DNA of 64,000 bases. It comes from Cepaea nemoralis. Taxonomy: Eukaryota; Mollusca; Gastropoda; Stylommatophora; Helicidae. Both the position numbers and the translations under genes were made by a program. The stretch's first letter is position 1, and every line of letters starts with the position of its first letter. The notes beneath the pieces were generated by a model. The model searched no databases. It saw only the letters and a list, made by a program, of their open reading frames with translations, and was not told where the DNA came from. Shown piece after piece: positions 32,345 through 43,537 of this stretch. The DNA lies in the NCBI GenBank assembly GCA_014155875.1, contig JACEFZ010028320.1:353001-417000 (forward strand). The letters are read 5' to 3'.

Positions 32345-33637
32345 ATAGGAGAAACAGCTGGGAGCAGCTACCTTGGTGGAAAAGGCCTGGGTGGACAAGC
32401 GTAGTGCTGTAAGGAAATGGCAAAACGCCAAAATGAACAGAGTTGCCGATCCTAGTCCCAGAATGCACTTAGAAAAAGAGATACACATAAAAAAAAAAAA
32501 ACTGGATAAGGTGGTTAAAAGTGAAAAATGGAGTAAGCACAGTCATGTCACTGAAATTGTTCTGGCGACTACAGAAAAGCATGAGCGGGGCAGTCAATAA
32601 TAAGAGTATTCCTAACTTCCAAGGTGCTGACCTCATATGACAGAGGACTGACCAGAACAAGTGTAAAGCCATCTTCGAACGCTATCTAGAGCAGAGCAAC
32701 CAGACAGACACGAGAGGCCGAAATCTCGCCAAGGAGGTCACCTAGATAGGATGCAATGCCCAGAACATTTCGTATGAAGACATAGTGACAGTGATAGGAA
32801 TCAAGGCTGTGCTTCGACGTTAAAAAAAAACAGCGCTCCAGGGTCAGATGGCATAAGATATGACAACATCAATATATATACCGACAACGAGCTAGAGAAA
32901 TTAGCATGCATGTACAACAACAGTATAGGGAGTGCTAGCATCAAGGAGGAGTGGTTACACAGCTGTCTGATTCCTTTGCCGAAGCCTGGTAAAGACCACA
33001 CAAAAATTCATGGATATCGAGTAATAACCACGCAGAATAAAATAGCAAAACTGCTGGAGAATTTAATTACCAGAAAAATATCAAACCAGCTAGAGGAACA
33101 AGGTGTTTTCCCACCTACCCTGGGAGGGTACAGTACAAAAAGAGAAACCTGGACCAATGCAGCAGTTTTTGCCCATGTTGCCTAGGAAGGTTTACAATCC
33201 GGCATTGAAACAATTGCTGCTGCGATTGATCTTGAGGACGCGTACAACAGAGTATCATTGGATTTCTAAATGCTTCAGCTTCTGGAACTCAAGATAAGTC
33301 CTTTCCTCATTAGTTGGGTCGCTGCAGCCATCATCCAAAATGAAGTAGTCTTTAGATGTGACAGTTATTCTTCAGAACGAACAATAATATATCCTGGCCT
33401 ACCACATGGGTCACCATTATCTCCGTTGCTGTTCAACATCTACACTATGAGAATCACCAGCGAGCAAATCATAGGACCAGGAGAGGTGGGGGCATTGTAT
33501 GCAGACGTTTTAGTGTATCGTCAGGGCAAGGATAGAGATCAGGCTGCTGTGGAACTACAAACCGAACTCAATCTCATAAGCACTTTGTGTGTTGAAGCTG
33601 GGACAATGATCAACTCAACAAACGCAACAGTGGTATA
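32345..33637 (+). pseudogene. LINE reverse transcriptase domain, catalytic Asp lost
   Basis: Continuation of the LINE ORF2. It starts with the linker (LPWW, frame change, AWVDKRSAVRKWQNAKM), then IKEEWLHSCLIPLPKPGKD, YRVITTQNKIAKLLENLI and, after stops and frame changes near 33183 and 33267, IDLEDAYNRVSLDF, LPHGSPLSPLLFNIYT and GALYADVLVYRQGKDRDQA. The palm motif should read YADDVLVY; one Asp codon is missing, removing a metal-binding residue. It ends at about 33637 without RNase H. Confidence 0.82.
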
Positions 33638-33640
33638 GTT

Positions 33641-34185
33641 CTCTTTGAATAACCATATTGACAACACCCCATCGCCAACTTCTATATATATATATATCTT
33701 GTCAATACCGTAGCTACTTTGATATATCGAAACAATACTAAATTGTGATATATTAAAACTAAACAATATATATGAGATCACCGTCGCTGGGCTTAATCTT
33801 CATATGAGCTGCTGGCGGGTAGCGTCAGTTGGACTTAAACGTTCAGAAAACAATAGTACATTTGTATGCATATCCTATTTGCGAATTTTAAGGCATTCGA
33901 AATGCCTTAAAAGTTGCAAAAACTATATCAAGCGCAGACTGCTACAGCGACTATAGATTAATATTAAGCAATATACATACAATTAAAGAATGTAAAATAT
34001 ACACCAAGAAGCACAGCATTTGGCCAATGAATAAAAGAGCACGTGCTTATCGTCCCAAGGTGCAACGGTTCTGTTTCTGACCGTTGAGAAAATGGCCGGG
34101 TTGATCCAACCATCCGCCCACAGAAGCTCATATAGTGGTGATTCAGTTTCTTTCATTTGAAGTATGTCGACCAGTGGACATTCAT
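33641..34185. other. No recognisable gene; one perfect hairpin
   Basis: It contains (TA)9 at about 33683-33701 and a perfect inverted repeat at 33886-33912 (arms TTTTAAGGCATT, 3-nt loop). No coding or repeat-family match. Confidence 0.5.
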
Positions 34186-34189
34186 AAAT

Positions 34190-35655
34190 CAAATCAAATC
34201 AAATCAACTTTATTAGGGTCACAAATTGGGCGCGCAGGCCCGTCTTACATTCGGCCCTTCCAATCACTCGTCTTTCATTCATCAAGAGCATTATACATTT
34301 ACATAGGAAGAAAAATAAACATTGTGAAATGAATGTTGTAAACATAAACAAGGCAAATTACCATGTTATGAGGCCCATCTCTCACCTACCCATACATCAC
34401 CCCACCCACACACCACCCCCACCTACCCACACACACGCACACCACGGGACACATACATACCCCACCAACCGACCCATCCCCCTTCCGCACATCCCCCACC
34501 CACACACTCTCCCCTCACCTGTTCCCCCAACCAAAACACACTCGCCACCCACAAACATTCCCCTACCAACCCACACATCCCACGCCCACCCACATACACA
34601 TCCTAACCCACACATCCTCTCCCCATCCACACCTCAAACCTCCCATCTCCCAGCCACATCTCCATTGACCACATATTCACCACCCACGCACACAATCCCC
34701 CACCAACCCACACAGCGCAAATCCACTCACACATCCCCAAACCATATACACACATCCCCACCAACTGACATCTTCCCCCCCCCCCCCACACACACACATC
34801 TTCCTAACCACCCATACATCCCCAATCCACTCACACACACACACCCCACCACCCACACATACATCTTCCACCCACCCATACATGCCTTAACCCAATCCCC
34901 CACTACACAATCCCCCACCCGCACATCACATACATCCCCTACCACGCAATATTCCCAACCCCCGCACCGCACACACATATCCCTCTCCAACACATCCCAC
35001 ACCCACATACCACCACACATACCCACCTACACACCACACACATATCCCCCACCCACATACCGCACAATATTTTTACTCACACCCACACAGATACCCTTAC
35101 CCATCCACCCCACATACCCCCACCCACACACCACACAAATCCCCCATCCACACACACATACCTCATCCACACAATATCCCTAACCAACACACCACACACC
35201 TCTCCCCACCCACACACGCATTCCCAACCCGTCCACCAACACACACTCACTCACGCACACATCCTCCACTAAGCACCCACACACCCCCACCCACCCACCC
35301 CAACCAAACATCTCTCGATCACAATACCCCTACCCACACACATCCTCCACCCACTCACACATCCCACCCCGACACATACACATCCCTCACCCACCTACAC
35401 ATCCCTAAGCCACTCACACACCCCCACCCACACATTCCCCATCCACGCACACATCTCCCACCCACACACTCCCACATACTTCCCGCAACCACCCCACCCA
35501 TCACACACTTCCCCCACACCACACACTATCTCCCACCCACACACATATCCTCACCTATACCACCACACCCCCACCCACACACCATGCACACATCCCCCAC
35601 CCACACACCGCACACATATCTCAAACCCACACACCACACACTTCTCCCCACCCGC
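34190..35655 (-). mobile_element. GTGTGG-array element, copy 1 (inverted)
   Basis: Read on the minus strand: a 1.25-kb irregular GTGTGGGTGGGGGATG-type array, then a unique 3' part (CTCATAACATGGTAA, AATGTAAGACGGGCCTGCGC) ending in AATAAAGTTG and (ATTTG)n. The same 3' part occurs on the plus strand at 41270-41706. The layout suggests a retroposon carrying an internal satellite. The Pro/His/Thr-rich 284-codon ORF on the plus strand is a product of the array. Confidence 0.65.
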
Positions 35656-35657
35656 CC

Positions 35658-36615
35658 TTGCATCCCCAATTCATAGAAGAATGCAGGCAAGCGTACGGTA
35701 ACAAATGTGTGCAGAAGACAACAGTGACAGACTGGGCACGAATGTTTCGGAAAGGACGTCTGTTCACGACATATCTTCGACGGCCTGGTCAGGTGCATAT
35801 TGTTAGCAACAGAAAAAAAACCATCGCCAATATTGATGCAGCAGTACAGATGAACCATTGTCGAAGCATACGTTCGCTAGCGGAAGAATTTGATGTGTCA
35901 ATTGGGACCATTCAAAAGGTCGTTCGTAAGAAACTGCAATATCGGAAGGTGTGTTTACAGTGGGTACCACGGACGTTGACCGACCACAAAACGAGGAACT
36001 CAGGGGATAGTGTTTGAACCACTTGCTGCGTTACAGAGTGGAGGGTGATGCATTTCTCTTCCGCAAAGTGGCAGGCAATGAATCATGGTCTCACCACTTT
36101 GAGTCGAGCAGCAAAAGAGAGAGCATGCAATGGAAGCATGCTGGATCACCAAAAGCCACAACAATTCTAGTTACAGCTTTCCGCTGGTAAGGTTATGCTG
36201 AGCGCACATTTTGACCATGAAGGGCTATTGTTGGCCGACTTTAAAGACCCTGGTGTCACCATCAACTTTACCCACGTACTTGCAACACTTGACAAGCTGC
36301 AAAAAGCCATCCAAGAATAGACGACCCGGAATGCTTTCTCGCGGTGTGATTTTGTTGCACGATTATGCTCATCCGCATGTCACAAAGATGGTGCAGGAAG
36401 CATTAGCTAGGAAGAAATGAGACATTCTGCAACATCTAACCTATAGTCTTGATTTGTCACCATGTGAATTTCATTTGTTCGGACCTCGAAAAAGAGCTCT
36501 CAAGGGACAACGATTTCACGCAGACGCAGAAGTAATGAACGCGGTAAACACTTGGGTCAGTAAGCAACCATATTCCTTTTTTGTGGACGGCATTCGCCGC
36601 CTACCTAAGCAATGA
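35658..36615 (+). pseudogene. Third mariner-family transposase, active site mutated
   Basis: Mariner-like transposase of a lineage distinct from the two near the left end. It is open for 119 codons from 35658 (IEECRQAYGNKCVQKTTVTD, helix-turn-helix SIRSLAEEFDVSIGTIQKVV, RKVCLQWVPRTLTDHKTR) and then broken. First catalytic block: AGNESWSHHF, with Asp replaced by Asn. Second block: LLHDYAHPH, intact. Third block: DLSPCEFHLFGPRKRALKGQ, with Glu in place of Asp. Several stops follow. The start abuts the CA-rich array, so the 5' end of the transposon is lost and no terminal repeat was found. Confidence 0.85.
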
Positions 36616-36789
36616 GATGCTTGCCCGAATGCCTACAGCGACTTTTTCTGACCAACCCTTGGCGCATAATTCATTCAAAATGAATGCTTTGTTTAATTCT
36701 ACCCCACCTGTTAATGTTTCTTTCATGCTTTTGTAATAGAGCCATTGGAATGAGTTTCAAATGAACGCATCTAATATTTCAAGATGTCA

Positions 36790-37334
36790 ACGAGCAATGG
36801 GAAATATTAAAGAAATCAGTCAACCAAGCTGCAGAAACAAGAAAGATAATAGGACGCAAGAAATGGATGGCGGAAGACATCTTAAAACTCATTGAAATAA
36901 GAAAAAATAACAAAAATAGCAATGCAAAATATGAAGAGATTCACAGGAAAATTAGGAAGCTATGCAAAGAGGCAAAAGAAACATGGCTTGAGGGAAATTG
37001 TAAGGCAATTTAAAACCAACAGAACACCCGGAATACCAAATTAATGCACAAAAGAATTATTGACATCATGAACAAAAGAACATACATATCAACGGGTTGC
37101 TTAAAAATCAAAGATGACAAAATCATACTAGAAAAAGATCAGATTTTACATGCGTGGTCAGATTATGTGAAAGACCTTTATGGTGATACAGGAGAAGAAC
37201 AGTATGATCATCGGAATGGTAACCAAGGACAATCAATTTTGAAGATGGAAGTTCAGAATGCTCTTAACCATATGAAAACTGGCATGACCCAGGGTACTGA
37301 TAACATCACAATAGAAATGAACAATGCCTTAGAA
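36790..37334 (+). pseudogene. LINE ORF2 linker and early RT
   Basis: It reads WEILKKSVNQAAETRKIIGR, KKWMAEDILKLIEIRK, KYEEIHRKIRKLCKEAKETW, then MNKRTYISTGCLKIKD, LYGDTGEEQYDH, VQNALNHMKTGMTQGTDNIT and IEMNNALEQG. This is the segment between endonuclease and RT fingers of the same broad LINE group as family A. It is cut at 37335 by the end of the hAT element. Confidence 0.75.
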
Positions 37335-37401
37335 CAGGGGTGTGAAAACTTTTCGTGCGGAGGGCCGCATTGATAAATGTAAAGCTATTGGCGGGCCGCA
37401 T

Positions 37402-37489
<88 letters not shown>

Positions 37490-39200
37490 ATTTTGTTTAC
37501 AGCAACCTATCACAATAAGTAATTATTAATTATTTGTAGGTAATTAAGCAGTATAAATAACTAATTATTGCAATTTTATTTTACGTATTCACTTATACAT
37601 TATATTTGACAATATGAACAACAACTTTTACTAATTTTTAACACGAATTTACAACTTGTTATTATAACAAATGTTCTTTATTATCTATCAATGGCTTTAA
37701 TTTAGACACACAGCGACAACATTGTCACTTACAGTTGTTGATTTCTAATGAGATGTATGTAACTGCTTGCAATTTTTGACAATATTCTTGAAATGTAGAG
37801 CAAGTTTACTTGTTGAAATTCGCATTACAGCATGCAAGTTGCAATCCGACAATAAAGACCTATTCTTAGATTTGTTGATTTTCAAGCAAGAGATTGCTTG
37901 TTCGAAAATGTATGTTGATCCAAATAACTGATAAAAGTTTAGCTGCAAAGTTTTTTTTAAAAGTTGGGAAATGATTATTGTGATAAAGATCCATACAAAT
38001 CCAGCAAACCATCAGTCTTGAGTTTCTCTTTCAGGTCATGATCTGCTCGTAAGTCAAGCAACTCCAACTGTATGTCCTCTGTGGCTGTATCAGCTTCTGC
38101 ACTAAAAAGTGAACTGAGAATAGAACTATGGCTCTAATTTCTTGAAATCTTGGAATCTCCATCCAAATTCTTCAATCAATACATCTAATTGGGCTTTGTA
38201 TTTTTCAGTCATCTCACCAGAAATGGTCTCTTGTTTCAGCAAAGGGAAGTGACAAAATCTGTTTTCACTTGCTTGTCTGGAGAACAGTGAGAGTTTTGGC
38301 TGAAATGATTTTACATACACATACAATTCATGTGCAAACACACCATTGCCATGAAGTTTGACATTCAGTTCATTTAACGTTTCCATAATTTCAATGGAAA
38401 AGATAAAGTCTAACTGCCACTCTTTATTGACAATGTTAGTATTAAAGTCACATGCAATGCCCTTCATCTCTAGGAACATCACTATTTCTTCTCTGAGTTC
38501 CCAAACTCACCGCAACACCTTGCCGAGATTCAGCTATCGAACATTGGTGTGGTTCAGGACATCGGAATGTTCAGTTTCCAAATCGTCAAATAATGACTTG
38601 AACTGTCTGTGATTAAGTCCTCTTGATCTGATGAGGTTGATGACACTGACAACTGGGTCAATAACATGCTTGATATTCAAAAAAGTTTTACACAGACTTT
38701 CTTGATGAATCACACGAACTCCGTCAGTTGTAACACTTTCCATCTTGTTCCAATCCAACCCAGTTCTTTCAATACAGCATTGAATATATCATGGCCTGTG
38801 ATTGCGTCTTTGAGTGACTCAACACTCAGTAACTCTTCAGTGATTTTGAAAGAAGTGTTTATTCCATGTATAAATATCAATAATTGGGCAGTATCATGTA
38901 CATTGGTACTCTCATCCAATGCAGGAGAGTACCACAACAATTGTTTACTTGCATCTTGAAGTTTATGCATCAAATTGTCACTGATCTTGTCAACACTTCT
39001 GACCACAGTTCTCCTTCATAAAGTAATGTTGTCAAATCTTTTTTTTTTTTTTTTGTTTGTTCTGGACACATAATGTTTGCTGCATCTAGCAAACATTCCT
39101 TGATGAACTCGCCATCGGAAAATGGCTTGTTCTGTTTTACAATTCTGTGTGACAGCGCAAGACTAGCTTCAGTTGTAGCATCTTGAATTGAAGACTGTTT
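37335..39200 (-). mobile_element. hAT element with GTF2IRD2-like transposase pseudogene
   Basis: The downstream terminus CAGGGGTGTGAAAACTTTTC at 37335 is a hAT-type end. Minus-strand transposase pieces run in order: LALSHRIVKQNKPFSDGEF (39170), SPALDESTNVHDTAQLLIFI (38920, catalytic region), MESVTTDGVRVIHQES (38750), VFAHELYVYVKSFQPKLSLF (38330), and a C-terminal dimerisation block STYIFEQAISCLKINKSKNR (37910). Frames change between pieces. This arrangement is that of the hAT genes from which vertebrate GTF2IRD2/ZBED-type proteins derive. The N-terminal zinc finger and other end are missing, replaced by the LINE tail at 39201. Confidence 0.82.
37405..37487. repeat. (TA)n microsatellite
   Basis: About 41 TA units inside the hAT 3' region. 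Confidence 0.95.
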
Positions 39201-39540
39201 AGGAAAATGCAAAGAATACCATGGGAAAAAACAAACAAACCAATGAACAAGTCCTTCAAGAAACAAATAGAGATCGTAAACTGATTAGAGTCATTTGACG
39301 TAGACAGTCAAAATTTTGTGGGCATGTTATGGGAAGAAATGACTTGGAGAACTTGGGGACAACTGGCAAGATCGAAGGGAAGAGACCAAGGGGAAGACCG
39401 AGTAGTAAATACCTGGATGACTTGACCACGTGGCATGGTCGAGACATGAATATAGAGCTGATCTACGACTCTAATGATCGAGTGAGATGGCACAACATGA
39501 CCGTCCAGCTTATCGGCATGAGACATGATGGATGGATTGA
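39201..39540 (+). mobile_element. LINE family A tail
   Basis: RKMQRIPWE, then MGRNDLENLGTTGKIEGKRP and SKYLDDLTTWHGRDMNIEL, ending in a short TGGA tail. 5'-truncated; it replaces the upstream end of the hAT element. Confidence 0.8.
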
Positions 39541-39800
39541 TCCTATTTACAGAACACTGCACTCAACACCATCCTTTTTCAGGCTGTTGTTGATGTCTTG
39601 GCAAGTTTTACGTTCAGTTTGCCATTGATTTCTGAACGACCGGCTCACAAACCTTTCCGTAAGAAACCAACGCGACGCGATCCGCTGCCGAATCTCGCAC
39701 AGCTGTGTTTCATACGTGGGTATACGGGATTACGAACATCGTCCTTAAAGCCTTCGCCAGGGAGCTCGGCTACACTGATTGCTCTAAAAGGGAAACTATG
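39541..39800 (-). mobile_element. SINE copy
   Basis: GTTTGCCATTGATTTCTGAA and the flanking CTTGGCAAGTTTTACGTTCA are the reverse complement of the SINE body. The head region (CGCGACGCGATCCGC, TATACGGGATTACGAAC) matches the copies at 4.9 and 43.4 kb. Confidence 0.65.
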
Positions 39801-39864
39801 TAATGAAGAATGATGTTTTTGTTTTTTTTTCGTCCGCGCTCGATTTGAGCTCAAGCTTAGTTCA

Positions 39865-41706
39865 TACACTTGCAACTACTTATATATGGTGTGTGGGAGA
39901 TGTGTGTGGGTTGCGGATGGGTGTGGGGGATGGGTGTGGGGGATGGGTATGGGGGGGGATGCTGTGAATGTGATATGTCTGTGTGGGTCTGAGTGTGTGA
40001 GTGTGGATGGGATAAATGTGAGTGGGTGGAGGATGTATGTGTGGGTGGTGAGGATGTTTGTAGGTGGGGGATGTGTGGGTGCGTGGGGAGATTTGTGTGT
40101 GTGGGTGAGAGATGTGTGGGCGGGGATGTGTATGGGGAATGCATGTGGGGGGATGTGTGTGTGTGGGGGTATGCGTTTATGGGTCGGGTGTTGTGTGGGA
40201 TGGGGGAGGTGTGGGATGCGCGGGTGGATGAAGGATGTATGTGAGGATGGAGGATGTGTGTTTGGCTGGGTGGTTGAGGTGTGTGTGGGTGAGAGGGTAG
40301 ATGAGAGATGCATGTGTTGATGGGTGGGTGGATGATATGTGGGTGTTAGTGGTTGATGGATGAGTACGCGAGTGGTTGGATGTGTGTAAGAGATGAGTGT
40401 ATGGGTGGGGGATGTGTGTTTGTTTGGGAAGGCGGATGTGTTTAAGTGGGGTATATGTGGGTGGTGAGGTGTGTGTGGGTGGTTGGTGTGTGTTTTTGGA
40501 TGAGGAATGTGTTGATGGGTGAGGATGGGTTTGTATGGGTGGGAAGATGTGTGTGTGAGTCTATTGGTGGTGAGATGTGTAGTTAAGGGATGTGTGATTG
40601 GGGTTTGGAGATCGGGGTAGGGATGGTTGGCGAGTGCATGGGTGGAGGATATGTGGGAGGGTGAGTGTGTGTAGGTTAGGGGGTGGGAGGGGATGTGTGT
40701 GTGTGGGTGCGGGATGTGTGGGTGGGGGAGATTGTGTGGTGGGTGATATGTGTGCAAGTGGGGGATGTGTGGGTGGGTTCGGGTTTTGTGTGTGGGTAAG
40801 TGCAGGATATGTGAGTTGGCGGGAATATGTGTGTGTGGGTGTTGGAAATGTGGTTGGGGCTGTGTGTTTGTCTGAGTGTTTGGGGGTGTGTGGGTGGGTG
40901 GTGGAGGATATGTGGGTGGGTGAGTGTTGGTAGGTTATGGGATGGGTGGAGGATGTGAGCGTGTGAGTGGGGAGATGTGTGAAGGTGGGGGATGTGTGGG
41001 TGGGTATGGATGGGTGGTTGCATGCATGTGTGCCTGGGTGTGTGGGTGGGTGGGGGATGTGTTGTTGGGGATGTGTGGTGGGTGGGAGATGTATGTGTGT
41101 GGGTAGGGAGATGATGTATGTGGGGGTGTGTTTGGGATGTGTTGGTTGGGGGATGGGTGGATGGATGGGGTCATGTATGTGCCTGTGGGTATATGTAGGT
41201 TGGGTGGTGGATGTGTGTGTAGGGGACACGTGGATGGATAGGAGATGGGTGGGTGGGGGATTTGTCTCATAACATGGTAACATGCATTGTTTATGCTTAC
41301 AAAATTCAGTTGACAATGTTTTTTTCCTATGTGAATGCACTATGCCGGCTTCGTGGCTTAGAGGTTATGACTTTTCTCCATAATCTCGTATACTCTCGTC
41401 GGTAACGTGATGACGGTGAGAATCAGCAGTGGTTCGAATCGCATCGGTAACTTACGGGGTATGTGAGCCGGCCGCTCAGAAACCAATGGCAAACTACTGA
41501 GCGTAATCTTGCCAAGAAATCAACATACAGCTGAAAGATGCTGGTGTTGACAGCGATGTCCTGTAAAGAATATGCAATTCAAAAAAAAAGAATGCACTAT
41601 GCACTGATGAACGAAAGATGAGTGATTGGAAGGGCCAAATGTAAGACGGGCCTGCGTGCCCAATGTGTTACCCTTCGAAAATAAAGTTTGTTTGTTTGTT
41701 TATATT
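39865..41706 (+). mobile_element. GTGTGG-array element, copy 2
   Basis: Plus-strand counterpart of 34190-35655. A GTGTGGGTGGGGGATG-rich array at 39885-41265 is followed by the unique 3' part, with the polyadenylation-like AATAAAGTTTG and (TTTG)n to 41706. It is interrupted by a SINE at 41345-41589. The minus-strand ORFs of 293 and 259 codons are Pro/His/Thr-rich array artefacts. Confidence 0.65.
41345..41589 (+). mobile_element. Full-length tRNA-derived SINE with target duplication
   Basis: A 245-bp element. The 5' head has a tRNA-like A box (TGGCTTAGAGG, about 41354) and B box (GGTTCGAATCG, about 41431), the internal RNA polymerase III promoter. The family body follows (CAATGGCAAACTACTGAGCG, GATGTCCTGTAAAGAATATG) and then a nine-A tail. 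The 12-bp duplication GAATGCACTATG lies at 41333-41344 and 41590-41601. It is the reference copy for the other SINE fragments in the window. Confidence 0.9.
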
Positions 41707-41944
41707 GCACTGCATTGATGTTTGCGTGGGAATTGGCTTTCCTCATTACCAGCATCCCTCTCCAGAGGTGAGGCAACTCAGACTAGAGGTACTTGTATTT
41801 TATTTCTCCAAGTCAAGGACAAGACGTCAAAATTTTAGTCCATTCAAATTAACCGGTGTAAGGGTTGAATTGGTACCTCGGCATCAGCGCACCAGATGTT
41901 TCAGAATGGGCGCTGTTATCAATTCGGCCATGTTTACCTACGAA

Positions 41945-42215
41945 TGGTGATATATGCAGCTTTAAAATGCACAGTGATTGTATATGAAAACTATACACCA
42001 CAGGTTGGTGATATATGAACACTCTGTCCAGAATGGTGATAAATGAAAACTATACACCACAGGGTGGTGAAATATGAAAACTATACAACACACAGTTGTG
42101 ATATATGAAAACAATACAATATAGATGTTGATATATGAAATCTATATAATACAGAATGGTGTTAAATGAAAACTATACAACACAAAGTGGTGATATATAC
42201 AATCCACACACTGTT
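41945..42215. repeat. ~31-bp tandem repeat
   Basis: About eight diverged units of TGGTGATATATGAAAACTAT plus ACACCACAGG-like spacers. Confidence 0.85.
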
Positions 42216-42354
42216 GAGTAAGCAACAAATAGTAAAGGACGCTTGTACACGCCTTAAGGTGCATCGGGCGCACGCTGCTAGACCCATATCTTTATAGACC
42301 AATCGGCACTAGGTGGCTGATGGGATCAGTATCACACAAGCCGCCTTTGGTTAG

Positions 42355-42860
42355 TTAGTTAGTCGACAGATCATCCTCATTGCACATTGAACCATTCAGT
42401 CCATAAGTGCTCGGATCACCTCCTCAGTAAATCCCGCAGCGTGTAGCGACTGACGACATCAGTTTTGTGTTGTTTTATTAATCCTCTTTTGCTCCCCGCG
42501 TAGTGTTCTTGTTTGGCCACACCTCTTTCAATTTGCTGTTCTCGCATCCTGACCATGGCTGTAGACTCACTTGGTTCTCGCGAAATACTTATTTCTCGCA
42601 GAGCATTCAGAATGTCAGCCTGGTCCATGGCTCGTCCGGCTTCCACTAGTAGCCTTATCAGCAAGCTTGTCAGCCTGCTTATTTCCTCGTATACCCGCAT
42701 GCCCTGGCACGAAAATGAAACTAATCTTTGTCAGCCGAGACCACTCCAGAGACAGCAACCACTCTCTTCGGCGTGGAGGCCGCCTTTACTTAACAGGAGT
42801 CCAGGTCATTTACAAAAATAAATATGAATCTGCCCGAACTCGGATCGAATCTATGACGAT
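42355..42860 (-). pseudogene. LINE C-terminal RNase H fragment with (CTAA)n tail
   Basis: On the minus strand ISFIFVPGHAGIRGNKQADK is followed by LADKATSGS, the C-terminal RNase H block of I-type LINEs (usually 'VPGHAGIRGNE.AD.LA'). After a frame change it continues ALREISISREPSESTAMVRM to TLRDLLRR, the post-RNase H tail. The element ends in GACTAACTAACTAACC. It could be the missing 3' part of the same family as 28690-33640, but this cannot be shown here. Confidence 0.7.
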
Positions 42861-42924
42861 CGGGCTGCCTAGCGAATGTCTGGCCACTATGCCTTCCCCG
42901 CTCCATATAATACAAACAAAAAGT

Positions 42925-43515
42925 TTGTTGTATATCCTTTACATGACGTTGCATTCAACATAAGAATTGTTTGGCTAGATTGACAAGTTTACGTTCAGTA
43001 GTTTGCAAAGAAAATGCAAAGAATACCATGGACAGCCAGAAAGACCAATGAACATGTCCTTCAAGAAACAAATGAAGATCGTAAACTGATTAGAGACATT
43101 AGGACGTAGACAGTCACAATTGTTTGGGCATGTTATGAGAAGAAATGATTTGGAGAACTTGGTGACAACTGGTAAGATCGAGGGGAACAGACCAAGGGGA
43201 AGACCTAGAAGCAAGTACCTGGATGGCTTGGCCTTGTGGCATGGTCGAGACAGGAAAACGGAGCTGATCCACGACTCTGGTGATCGAGTGAGATGGCAGA
43301 ACATGACCGTCCACGCTTACCGGCATGGCACATGATGGATGGATGGATGGAGTTTGCCATTGCTTTCTGAACGACCGATACTCATACCATTACATGAAAA
43401 CCATCGCAAGGCGGTCTGCTGCCAAATCACCCGCAGTGTGTTTGGAACTCGGTATGGGGGATTACGAATTGCTTCAACAACCCATTCGCCACAGAGACGG
43501 CTAGAAAACTAAAGC
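42925..43515 (-). mobile_element. SINE copy split by a LINE tail
   Basis: The SINE body (ATCCTTTACATGACG, CAAGTTTACGTTCAGTAGTTTGC) stops at 43006 and resumes at 43351 with AGTTTGCCATTGCTTTCTGA. The insertion between is a LINE; see 43007-43350. Confidence 0.75.
43007..43350 (+). mobile_element. LINE family A tail inserted in a SINE
   Basis: KMQRIPWTARKTNEHVLQET and then FGHVMRRNDLENLVTTGKIE to HAYRHGT, ending in (TGGA)n. AGTTTGC lies at 43000-43006 and 43351-43357. One short frame change occurs near 43105. Among the better-preserved tails. Confidence 0.88.
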
Positions 43516-43537
43516 TTATCAACAAATACATTAGCAC

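Larger units (their letters stand above)
28690..33640 (+). mobile_element. I/Jockey-like LINE split by a solo LTR
   Basis: The 5' region (AACTTCCGGTCAAAATGGCG near 28690) is followed by an endonuclease domain (29170-29680) and, beyond the inserted LTR, an RT domain (32345-33637). The 3' RNase H and tail are missing. The frame across the LTR resumes with one copy of the target duplication and reaches a PWW motif typical of the endonuclease-RT linker in I/Jockey elements. Confidence 0.8.

Noticed and set aside
34329..35183. 284-codon plus-strand ORF rich in Pro, His and Thr
   Set aside because: It reads through a CA-rich satellite array. Composition is set entirely by the repeat, and the other frames are equally open.
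39876..41340. Minus-strand ORFs of 293 and 259 codons rich in Pro, His and Thr
   Set aside because: Same cause: they are the C/A-rich strand of the GTGTGG array of the second element copy.
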